From: Ancistrus triradiatus
Taxonomy: Eukaryota > Chordata > Actinopteri > Siluriformes > Loricariidae
Direction: 5' to 3'
Assembly: GCA_025084515.1 (NCBI GenBank)
Contig: JAJAGP010002022.1
Coordinates: 62,001-126,000 of the forward strand
Length of the DNA: 64,000 nucleotides
Position numbers and translations under genes: made by a program. This document shows, in pieces, positions 35,575 to 47,570 of this stretch; position 1 is the stretch's first letter, and each line of letters begins with the position of its first letter. Below the pieces are notes generated by a model. The model made no database searches. It had not been told where the DNA came from and saw only the letters and a list, made by a program, of their open reading frames with translations.

Positions 35575-36250
35575 TTAGGTTCTGTAAACACACAGCTATG
35601 CGTTCATAGGGTTTTAAGATGCGCCCAACACAAACAGATATTGGTTTCACCACTGGACACTAGAGAGACCCGTTAAACTAAGGCAAGTTTTTGGGATGTA
35701 TACGGAGAAAAACACAGACAATGGGTGAACATGCAAACTTCTCACAGACAGTGTGGAGCTTTTGAGGTAATGGTGCCTGGTTAAAAGATTCTTGTGCAAA
35801 GAAGAAAACAAGTAGAGGCGAAGGTGAAGGAGAAAACAACAATCAAATATGATTTCAGATGCTGTTTGATGCCAATTACTAAAACTTGTGCTACAGACAA
35901 TGAAACAACCAAATGCCAATTCATAATAGACTAATAATTTGAGCTTTTATCATATTCAGCAACACATTTCAGAATGGACTTGGTATTTTCCCACTTTTGC
36001 CGTAATGAAGGCATGCACTTGAACACAGACTTTGTGTGTAAAATCCTTACACATTATTCCAAAGTTGTGATTTTACTGAATGTTTTCCTTTCTCTGTCTT
36101 CAAGTGCCCCGCTAAATGCTCTGTATGGGTGCAGGTCAGATAACCATGAGCGCACGAATGACTAACTGATTTGTAACGAAAACAATGGATCAAGTTTGAG
36201 AATAAAAAGAATATAGCTTATTATATACTATATAATGCAAAAGCATTAAA

Positions 36251-36395
36251 GCTGGGACTTCATAGTTAAGGTTCTAGACTGCGGACCAGAAGGTCCAGGG
36301 TTCAAATCTCACCACTGCCAAGCCAGCACCGTTTGGTCCTTGACCAAAGCCCTGCAACTGAAATTCAAGTCGCTCTCGATCGGGGTGTCAATATA
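36251..36395 (+). mobile_element. tRNA-derived SINE (decayed copy)
   Basis: AAGGTCCAGGGTTCAAATCT, CACTGCCAAGCCAGCAC and TTTGGTCCTTGACCAAAGCC align with the SINE at 29052. It lies in the interval between the crh coding exon and its predicted exon 1. Confidence 0.7.
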
Positions 36396-36567
36396 AAATA
36401 GTTAGAAATATTACAGAAATTAATACAACACGTTTCCTTTTTATAAAATATGGCCCTGAAAATGCTCAAACAAATACCAAACAGGTCCTTTTATACCTCC
36501 TATTCTCTCTGCTAAGTACTAAAAATAAGGATTATTATTAAAACTAAGACTCTTGCAGACACGTCGC

Positions 36568-36690
36568 CTACCTGCAAATGCGTTCTCTCAAATCCTGCAC
36601 TTTCCTGGCTTCGAGAGTTGATCCTAAAACACAATCTCAGCAATATACTGTACACATTCTCACAGCACCGACCTCGAGCATTTTATAAGC
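36568..36690 (-). promoter_or_regulatory. Candidate TATA box and noncoding exon 1 of crh
   Basis: Minus-strand GCGCTTATAAAATGC (about 36676-36690) is a canonical TATA box. About 110 bases downstream TTTGCAG is followed by GTAGGCGACG, a usable donor. This predicts a short 5' noncoding exon around 36570-36655, the normal CRH gene plan (two exons, intron in the 5' UTR). I see no perfect TGACGTCA cAMP element in the next 150 bases upstream. Confidence 0.55.
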
Positions 36691-37524
36691 GCCCGCCAAA
36701 CACCTGTATAAAAAGCAGTGCCCTCGTTGCCCGCCCCTGATTATTTCATCTGTAACTTGTCCTCTCGAGTCACACAGTAGCAGAGTTGGCTTTTGTGAGT
36801 TACAATAATAGTTATTCACAGCGGGGGTCCTACCGGATGTCCAACCTCCAATGGCTTGACTCTGACAGCCAAGGCGCCGGCGTGTCAGTACCATCAGCTC
36901 CAGGTCCTGGTTGGGTTCGCCACCCTGTCGCCTCTGGTTCATGTCTGAGGGACCAAACGTAGATCCATACTGCACACTGAACATGGCTGACCTTTATGAG
37001 TGCACAGTACCTCATAGCGTACGTCTAGGTTTATCCAAAAAAATACCGGAAAGATCAGTACAGATTATAGTATTTCTGCTGCTCACACCTCCAGCTAGTA
37101 GCTGCTTTGCAAAGGTTAACTTATAAGGAAGGATGCGTCAGACATTTCACTTTGACCGCTCTCGGGTTTCCCATAAGGAATAATGTAAATTGAATGAATC
37201 GGTTACCCAGAAAATCCACCCTGTATTAATGGAGTTGTATTGTACAGGCGCTCCCTGATGTACAACAGGGATATGTTCAATGAATCTAATATACATACAG
37301 ATTGGTACAGGACGTAGAGGGACTAACTAATAACAAAATCTTTTGTACTTGCCCATTCTGAGGCTTCTCTCCAAGGTACAGATGTTGTGCTCTGGCAAGT
37401 ATCAGATACACGAGGGCCTATAAAGAGGGCAAAAGTTTAGTCATTCTGAAAGCCCTACCCAGTATGTCCGGAAGTACAATAAAAAAAAAAGCAAAAATAC
37501 ACACCACTTCATTCTTCGAGGTGT

Positions 37525-37665
37525 AGACTCAGGCGCAGATTTGTCCCTAAATCAGCGTTCCGATGCTCGGTTTGATTCATGCCTAAATGTACCGAGCTGC
37601 TGTTTCTGATTGGCTGATTAGATACTAGCGTTACAGCAGTTGAACAGGCGTACCTAATAAAGTGC
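37525..37665 (-). mobile_element. Tc1-like element end fragment
   Basis: GATGCTCGGTTTGATTCATG, TGATTGGCTGATTAGATACT and GAACAGGCGTACCTAATAAA followed by GTG are the 5' flank and terminal region of the same Tc1-type family whose transposase relic is at 62290-63065. The adjacent 36700-38620 region has no other recognisable gene; it probably contains the long brwd1 3' UTR (AATAAA on the minus strand at 37710-37715). Confidence 0.6.
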
Positions 37666-38628
37666 ACAAACCACAAGAAACGGCTTTGCCTTTAAATAGT
37701 CGGCTTCTTTTTATTCTCAACCACGTTTCACTTCGGCATCCTTTAGATGAACGTCTGCGGAACCTGAATTTTTGCTGCTGCATCAGATCAAAGTTCAGGG
37801 TAGAAAAAGGACGATTCAGAAGTCAGAAAAAAACAAAAAACATCCGAGTTAATACTGAAAGTACATAACGGGTCACTAAAACAACTTCCCAATATGAGAA
37901 ATCACAGTATTTTTTCTTTTTTGCAGCAAGTACTCATTCGATTCTCCTGCACCTGAAGCAAAGGCGTACCAAATTCCTCCTTTATGGCATTTCATACAAA
38001 ATAATGCTCCGTGAAATTTAAATAGTCGAGGCTTTGCTACAAAGGGATACTCTGAAAACTCTGGAAAGACGCTAATCATAATAAAAAAACTGGACTGTAT
38101 ATACACACCCTAAATCAAAGAAAAGGGGGGGGGGGACCAAAAAAAAACCATTTCGACAAATATAATACAAAACAAGGGAGGAAATGATACGGACTGAAAA
38201 GCGATCATACCGAATGGAACGAACCCTAAAGAGGGGAGAAAGGTTTTTGCTCTGGAAAAGGTCAATGCAGACGCCCCCTGAGTTTCTAACAGAGCTAGTG
38301 TATATGAAATACCTCATTACAGTGTGCCGTTTAGTGCAAAAGAAGCTCGGTTAAGCAGGAGGTATATATTAAGATAGCACCCAGGCGACGTGATGCGACG
38401 CGCCTCCAGTCACTCATTCTTGGTGGCCCGAACCAGTAGCTCAGATTTCATATGTAGACACGTTTACCCCTCGAAAAGAAAACATAAATATCCCTGAAGT
38501 AATTCACAGTATGCTGAGGACTCCAGTGCTGCTGCTACTCCTTTCCTTCTTCCTTTTCTACTTTTTTTTTGTATTTTGCTTGGGTTTTTTTATCCTAAGT
38601 GGTCTCACACCAGTCCCAGCTCGGTCCA

Positions 38629-41600
38629 TCAGTCACTGTCTCTATAGTTCACCGTCCGCTTGCCCAGGTTGCGGGTCCGGATGCGCGTGGCACGTCGAGG
38701 TTTTCCGGCGGAACTGTTGCTGTCCGACAGGCTGGATGGCCTGTACTTTTTAGCACCCCCTTGCTTTTGGCTCCGTAACATCCTCTTGGCGGGGCGTCCC
38801 ACGCTGCTGCGCGACCCTGAGCTCGAGCGCTCGGCGCTGGACGACTCCGAGCTGGCCTCGCCGAAGCTGCTGTAGCTTTCGCTCGGCGCCCGGCCGCGTT
38901 TGGGCGCCCGCGACGGCCCGTTCTGAGCTTTCCGGCGACGCCTGCCCTCGCTTTCGGACTCGGAATGCTTCCTGGGCTTCTTCCTCCTTCCTGAAGTCGG
39001 AGCCTCGCTTTCGTCGCTGGGCTTCCCGGCTTCGTTTTGTTCGGCCGTGTCAGAATCGGACGATGTGATGCGTTTCCTTTTCGACGCCGAGCTGCTGTCT
39101 CTGGCCGAATCAGAACTGCTCTCTCTGTTCCAGGACGTTCTCTCATCCCTGGTACTCGGCTCGTCGTCTTCAGAGTCTGCTAGAAGCTTTTTCTGTCTTG
39201 GAGCCGCTCTGTCGTGTTCCGAGTCCTCCGGAGATCCAGGCTCTCTCTTCTTCCGGCTCCGACTCGGCACCTTTTCGCTCTCGGACGTGTTGGTCTCGGA
39301 GTTCTCTTCGGAATTTCCCCATCCTTCGCTGCTGTTCTCCTCATCCTCAGATTTAATTCTTCTCCTCGCCGCTCCGTCCACCTTCCGTCCGTTTTGATGC
39401 TTCACAGCCTGACCTCCTTCGTCCGAGCTTTTCGAGGGACTCGGATTGCTCTGAACGTTCCTGCGCCGCCTCGTCACCCTCCGCTCCTCGCCATCCTCGG
39501 GGTCGCTCTCGTTGAACCGCTTGATTTTCTCCACGGCGATCTGCGCCGTCTTCCTGACGGCCTTCCTCCTGCACATGAAAGCTTCGTCCTCCTTGTCGAC
39601 GCTCCGCTTCGGACTTTCGGCTTCGCTGCAGGAATCCTCGGACCGCTCGCGCTTCGTTTTGGCGTGCCCGTTGGTCTGAGCGAAGTGCTCTGAAATGAAA
39701 ACGCATTACTGCTGCAAGAGCCGACACCCATTCAACCAAGCGTTCAGAAGTGACGAATTACACACACACCTTCTTTCGTCGCTCCTCGCCTGGTCGGTCT
39801 TTGCTTAGCTCTTCGACTCTTGCCGTTCTGATTTGAAACGGGGGACTCACAATCCACACTGTCCTCACTCGACTCGTCCGTGCAGCTCTCATCACTTCCA
39901 TCGGAATCTGTCGGGAAAACAACAACAATAAGAACTCGTGCTTTGGTAGCAATTCCTCATATACTCGCAGTGTACAGCCAGATCTTCAATGCGAACTCAG
40001 CTCCCACCGGTTTGCCATCTCGTGCCGAGGCAGATTCATTCCCACAGCCCTTTCTACAAAGGAGCATCGTCTCAACTCAAAGCAGCTTCACAATTTCCTA
40101 ATATCGTATAATTAAGGATGCACTGAGATTGAAATTAAAATGGAAAATTTAACCTTCTGTATTTCAAGGAAGTTCAAAACCGGATCTGCTTACCCCGATG
40201 GTCCTGCTTCTCTGAATCGGAGCTGCTCTGGATGACCGCGGTACGTTTGGCGGCCTTGGCGCGAGGCTTCTGCTCTGAAGCGTCCTCGTCGGAGGCGTCC
40301 ATCAGCTTCATCTTACTGACCGCGGCCACGGCCGTCCTCCTGGGCCGGCGGCTCATGCGCTGCTCCGGCGGCTCCTCGCTGTCGGACGGCTCCGTCCCGG
40401 AGTCACCGCTGTGCCGCTTCTTAAACCCGTTCACCTGCCCGTGCCCGCCTGAGACCCGGCGGTAGCTTGTTAACATCGCTGGCCAAACGACTAGGCAGAC
40501 AAGAAACGCAACGTACGCGCATAATACAGTTACCTGCTTTTTTTTTTGTTGGTCCTGCGGTCGGAGGCCCTTGTCAGTCGTACGGGCCCTGCTCTTGGTT
40601 CTGCTCGACTGCGCCCGTCGTACAGAGGCTGGAATTTTCGGAATCCCCTCGCCGTTCCTCGTGCCCGGTGGAGGAATCCGTCTCACGTCTGCTCTCGGGG
40701 GCTGCTCGTGGAAAATGAAGGACGATAAGAACGAGTGAAAAAGATGACGATTAGAAAACCGGAATATAGATTAAGAAAGGCCGCCGAACTCACCCTGCTT
40801 TCCCTTTCCGCCTCTCTAGTTCTGCATGGCTCGCTAGTCGCGCCTCGTTCTCCCGTCTGAACCGGTTTTCATTTTCACTCGGAGACGCCTCACTTTCATT
40901 TCCGGATTCTTCTGTTGAAGAAAGGAGTGACGTTAGGGATGGGCAACGAATCGAAAAATGATCGAACAGACGTTCAGAACCAGTAACCGACGTAATCTTG
41001 GCCCATTTTGATTATTTCTATTTGTTTTTATTCTGTTAATACTTGTTTTAAAACAATCCCTTTTCATTTACAAACAAAAAAAACGACGGACACCAATACG
41101 AAAAAAGATTCAAGAAAAGGCTTTTTTTTTTTTTTTTTTGGAAAGAAATAAACCAAATGCTACATCGTACCAAAGTCTAAAGGATTTCAGTTTTTGGTTG
41201 AATGTACGGATGAAATTTCAATAAATAACCATAAAACAGTTCATCTGTGTGTTTACCGTCAGTTGTTTTAAAATCACAACGATATGCAGTTACTTAGAAA
41301 AAATATCCTAGATTTAAACAGCACAAACCTGGTCAGACGAACTATGAGCAACAAAAAAAAGAAATTCATTTATTAATCGTGATTAACCGGTGTAAAATGC
41401 TCAATTAATCGTGATACTGATTTGAGTCATATATTTTTGCAGCAATAATTTCATACTGGTCATTATATTGATTATTAACTAACTGTGTTCATTAAAAACA
41501 AACGCTCACACTCTCCATTAAAGTCCTCATTAGACTCGCTCTATCTCCTCTTATAAACAGAGGTTTTAAATATCAAGAGACACGATTAAAAGGACTTCTA

Positions 41601-44600
41601 CTAGGAAAAAATTACTAGGAAATATTCGAAACGAGCCCAGTTTCTATAGTTACAGTTTCATTAGAGCAATCAAAAGACAGCAGTCTTCAGAAAAGGTGCT
41701 GCCTTACTCCTTCAACATCTCCCTGGAATCTCTTGTGGAATCGCACCTTCCTGAAAGAATATTATACTTTAATATCTTTCCAATAACAACGCACAATCCA
41801 AAACCGCCTCACAAACACTCTCACTAGAACTTTTGTCCAGAAAAACAAATCCTACAACAGATCATACCACACGTAGCGTATTGCGTCACATTCCTTACAT
41901 ACCATATCACCTGCTATTTTTGTCTTTTTTTTACGAGAGCAGCCAGTGAGAGACGTCTGATTTGTATTTTTTTCGTTTCAAATAAAATGTGAATACTGTC
42001 ATTTTTTCACCCACTATAACCTGATGCCACCTGTGGTGGTGACTTTGCACAGACTCTCTGCCTACCTGAAGAAGAGGGCGAGCTCTTGTTGGTGCCCCCG
42101 CGGAGTCGTCGTCCATGGAGCTCTTCCGTTTCGTTTTTCCCTCCTGCTGCAGCGCTCCGAGCCGTACGTCTTGGGCAGAGGTAAGTTTGGCTGTAGGTGG
42201 CTCTACTTGTTCCTGAGTTGTAACAGCAGCCCTCTTTTGACTGCAAAGAGAAAAACGTGACTACAGAGACGCAAACGATCCCACGTTCTCTTCTCTCTTC
42301 CAATTTACCTGAGAGGAGAGAAAGCTCACCTAGCACCCATGTAGGCCCTGGAAAAGAAGCGGCGGCTCCCTGCTGCGGCTCGGCCTTTTCGAAAACCTCT
42401 GACTGCGCCTCAGCTTCGAGCTGCTCTTGGACCCGTGTTGTAATCCGATAGGATCTTAACGCATTTTGCGCTTCGAAGAGTGCAGACAGACGCAGGGTCA
42501 TGCTGTTGTAGATCTGTTAAAATAATAAACACACACGATAATAAACACGTACACGTTCAGGGCGCGACCTGCTAATTTGATCAACCAAGCAGGAAGACGC
42601 ACCTTCGAGCGCTTGTGTTTGCCGTGTGTAAGCCTTAGCGTTGTCGAAAATGAGCCTGGTTTCTTTCCACAAATCGACGGGGTTTCGTAGCCGCCTTCGT
42701 CGAGGGTCAGCCGGATGGTTTCCAGATCCATAGGCGTGTTTACGACGTCCGGACAGTCCTACAACAGATGTGTGCGGTGAGTGAGGACAAGCAAAGTAAT
42801 CGGTGACGTTCCCAACCGAAGACATTTGGGAAGTAAAGAGAGAACTTGAAGAGAAGTCGGGTAGGGGGTGGTTGAGGGGTTAGTACTGAAAACGAGTAAG
42901 TGCTGGCCCATCACGCATCCTGGTGACGTGTCCAAACGCATTTGGGAATAAATCTTTCATTGCGACACGTTCGGTGACAAAAACAACCACCGATCCGAAG
43001 TGGGGGGTCAGTGCCTGAGGGACTTCGCTCTGTACTTTATCGATGGAAGATGAATGAGGGAAAACTATTATTTTATTTATTTGTATACTATCGTGTTCTT
43101 ACTATATTCTTACTATAAGTTGAAATTCTTACATGCAACCTTTCAAGGCTGCCCAACGTCGGATTTTTCTTTTTGTTCCTTCCTTATAACATTTAGGGAT
43201 TCTCCTTGCCACTCTACGTGGAGGATAAAATTCTCCCTCTCTGTTCCGAACGACCTTTTATGTACGGACCACTTACTGAATACGTGGTTCTGATCCACGG
43301 GCTGACGGAAGGGTTCCGAGTCCTCGCACTCGAACATGTAATCCAGCAGCTGTTTTTGCACGCATCCTTCCAGGCTTCCCGGTCTGGAACCACGTCTGCA
43401 GACTTAAGAGATTACAGAGCATAAGCACATTATAAAAACCAAAATTCAAAGCCGTTTGTTCCCCAATGAGCCGTAGTCTTTTTTAATAACACACGATTGC
43501 TCCATAGACACCCAGACACGCACGGCTTCAATGTGTGTCTAGAGCAGATTGTTTTACTTAATATGATAGATAATTTTGGTAATCAACGGTAGCAATTTTA
43601 ATGAGATTAATAGGTAAGCAGCTTCCTGTGCAGCCTTCAAGCAATCGCCTACGCTTTGGAAGTCTTTTTGTTAAGACGCTTTTCTAGGACCTATACGATT
43701 ACAGATTATTAGTACATTTTTTGCAGATACTGATATTAACACCGATAATTTAACCTTTCTGTATTTACAAGAAGTTCCCAATGAAATACAGATATGAACT
43801 GCTGTTTAAAAACTGGATCAAGAATTCATTTTTTACACAGCAATAAAACTCCCCAAGAAAGAACATAACTGCATTACATAAAACTATACACTCAGTGTGA
43901 TGAATAACAGGCAAAAGAACACCAAAAGAAATGTTCATATATAAATTATAATAAATATTGGTTTTTAATATTCTAACATCAGACCGATGATGATGATGAT
44001 GATGATGAATAACTGGAAAAAAAAAATCTATATCAACAAATAATCGAGCTTCCAGGTTTTGGGTTACCTGGTGTGACCGTCGTCCAGCAGAAGGGCCTGG
44101 TGCATCATCCAAATCCTAAGAGAGTTCACAACAATAAGAAACATTAACCACTAATAGACTGCAATGTGCTGCCTAGACAAATCCAGAACGCAGCCAACCT
44201 CGTTATCGGTGGACTCCATGTTTTCAACCGCATTGTAGATCTCCATGATGTCCGTACAAGATGGCTTTCTGGAAACGTAAATCAAAAACAGACCATAAAT
44301 GGAAAAAAATGTGCATATTGTCTAAACACAGAGATTCTTTGGAAATAGGGACGTACTTAATAAACTTCAGGAGGACGTCTGTGAGTAATTTGGCTGACTG
44401 CGCGATCTTGCTACGCGGCTCGTTGAAGGTCCGCGCGTTGAGGAAAATATACTTTGCGTCCCACATCAAGGCGTGAAGCCTCCTGAAAAATCAAAAAGGA
44501 TAGATTATTGAACTATTAAAAAGCAAAAGTGGATCCCAGGTGCTCAGCTCTTGCTGCATGGTCAATAAGGTGCAACAGTTTTGGTAGGTCAGGGCTATGT

Positions 44601-47532
44601 TGTTGTCAAGTCATTACTGTGTGGTTGCTATAGCATAGCTAGGTGGTCACTATGGTGTCCCAGGTGGATACTCTGGTGTTGCTAGGTAGCTACTGTTACA
44701 CTGCTAGGTGGTTGCTATGGTATCCTAGATAGTTGCTATGGCGTTGGTATGTGGTTGCCATGGTGTCCCAGGTGGTTGCTATAGTATGCTAGGTGGTTGC
44801 CATGGTGTCGCTAGGTGGTTGCTAGGTGATTGCTATTGTGCTGGTAGGTGGTTGCTATGTTATCCCAGGTGGTTGCTATAGTGTTGCTAGGCAGTAGCTA
44901 CGGTGTCCCAGGTGGATACTATGGTTTTGCTGGTGGTTACTATTGTGCTGCGAGGTGCTTGCTATGGTATCCCAGATGGTTACTATGGTGTTGCTATGTG
45001 GTTGCTAGGTGATTACTATTACTTTGCTAGGTGGATGCAATGGTGTTGCTGTATGGTTGCTACGGTGTACTGGATGGATGCTGCCTGTTGCTAGGTGGTT
45101 ACTAGGTGGTTGTTATGGTGTCCCAGATGGTTGCTATGTGGCTGCTATGGTGGCGCTAAGTGGTTGCTCAGCAGTTGCTATGGTATTTCAGACGGTTGCT
45201 ATGGTGTAGCCCATGTAGTGTTACTAATTTGTATCGTTGTGATAATGACGCATGACAAAACATTTTCAGAAAAAAATGCGTAGCTACGTGGAAACTGTCC
45301 CTGATCAACATGCTGTACCCAAACCGGGATCGCACAATCAGACCGAAACAATCAGGAGTCGGAACGGCGTCAGCATCTGAGAAACCGCGGGACGACATGC
45401 ACGGCAACAATCGTGCCGAAAAATACAAATACAACGAAAGAAAAATACTACCAATCTAAATCGGACAACAATCTATCGCTCTGTAATGGTAATCATTCAA
45501 GATCCAGACAGGTCTGACCTGTAGAAGCTGTGCCGGAGTCTCATGCGGATGGTGCTCAGGTCCGTCGGGTAGGCGATCACAGTACAGTAGGTGGGGTACT
45601 GCACCAGGTCCACCGGGCCAGTGAAGGGCGCCGCGATATCTGTTCACACAGACCACGTGTTTACAGTCTCACGACACCGATACTAAAACAAACAAGAGTA
45701 ACGTTCGAACCCGGGCACACGTACCCACTGTGATCAGCTGATCTATGCCCGCGATAATGCGGGCGCTCTCTTCCTCTCGGCTTCTGTCGCCCCACTCGCT
45801 CGGCTGTGCTTTGTATAAGATGTCGGACATCTCCTCGTCTGTGACCGGCACTCCTCCACCCTCCGACTCCGGGCGTTGAGCTACACCCAACCAAACACAC
45901 ACACAACACACACACACAAACACACACACACACACAAAAAAATTTCTATAATCAATCAGTCGGATGATACAAATTTCTATCCTCTTCATCTTAAAATCCA
46001 ATTCCAGACTTTGCTCCCCATGCTTTTTAAAACTTTACTGATATTATTTTGAGTTCCCTGCACGTTTTCCTCCCAAAGCGTTGTTCCTATCCATTCTCTG
46101 AATAGGCTCGATGTCCACGGGACTGAGCTTCTCGGTTTCACCGTTGTCCCACCTGCAGAAAGGCAAAACGCATCACGAACCAAGCCAGCCAAAACGTTAA
46201 CGTAACATAACGAAGCGACTAAGTAAGAAATGGCTCATTACTTGACTTTGAAGCACTGAAAATGGCTGTTCTGGATACTCAGGCTGATACGGGCTCCTGA
46301 CAAACTATGGTCCCGAAAACCACCAGGCGTCATCGATCACGGACCGGAAAGGAGCATCTGGGGGGTGGGGGGGTGGAATTGGTTACGATTACGTACTGCA
46401 AGGACAATATGAAAACAGAATGATTGATTTGTTTTAAAAACATGACGCACTGGGCCTCCAGGTCCTGCTGCACGCTTCATCGTAGCTCTGGCGAAGCACC
46501 AGAAAGTCGATCACGTCAGGCATGTCATGGTACCTGGCAGAAACCAAACGGCTCATTAACACCAAACGGCCAGGGCGGCGAAACTGAGCGCAGGCTGTAA
46601 CGAGCGTTCAAACTTACTTCACAGAAATGGTCTTGTCCGTTATCTTGCCTGTTCCGGGGTCGATCTGCGTCAGCTTCAAACAGCAAAGTATCGGCGGACA
46701 CACTTCGTACTTGATCCCAGTTATTCTAACAAACTCTTGGTCCTGAAAATTAAATAAAAATCCCAGTAAAGCCATGACAATCAGATCGTATCTACGCCGA
46801 CATGCTCTTTAGTGCCGTACTGCATGCCTGTCTTTTCAGAGACGTAGTGAAAGATACGCTTACGGTACGATTTCATTTGGCTCACGATACGCAGTTCACT
46901 ACTTGATTTCCTTACAATAAGATTAAGTTAAGATAAAAATAGAAGACGTCCATCATAAGAAGACTCACTCTCAGTTCCATCTTCTTCCACGGCTGCTTGT
47001 CCAGATTGATGGGGTACAGGTTGCTCCTGCACACCGCCTCCACGTAGGCCTCGTGGCCCTGACGAAAGTAGATGACCTACAGACAACACAGCAAAGGATC
47101 AACCCCGTAACGTACATTCATCTAAAGCAGGTTATGATAAAGAGGCCTAAGAACGAACCTCGTCTCCCATCTGCGGGACGAACGGAGACTTTCGGGGAAT
47201 GACGTCGGTGATCCAGGGCGGGGGGCGGAACTCGTTGGACACCTCTCTGTTCAGCCTTGGTTTTGGGGACTAACGGTATAGAGGGGGACAAAGCGCTACA
47301 ATGTCGTCAATGTCCTGAGAGGTTCGGCTTCTTTTTATTTATAAACCACGATTTTTACGTACTCAATTAGCTACTTTAATTCTATTTAACGTATACAAAC
47401 GGCATCATCCAAACTGGGTGATACTGAATTTTTGCCTATTGAGAGCCCTATTTCTAATAGGATTTGCAAAGCTAAATGGTTTTGTCTGTTATTACAGCAA
47501 ACAGTGCAGAAATCCAAAGTTTATGTTTTGCT

Positions 47533-47570
<38 letters not shown>

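Noticed and set aside
39047..39693. Plus-strand Ser/Leu/Phe-rich frames over the brwd1 last exon
   Set aside because: Antisense of the Ser/Asp/Arg-rich BRWD1 tail; no splice or start context.
39845..39850. Intron between 39827 and 39851 in brwd1
   Set aside because: A GTGAGT occurs there, but the frame is open straight through (SVDCESPVSNQNGKS) and splicing would break phase.
46030..46357. Alternative introns to explain the brwd1 frame breaks
   Set aside because: No GT-AG or GC-AG pair of realistic size in these exons removes the extra bases while keeping conserved residues on both sides.
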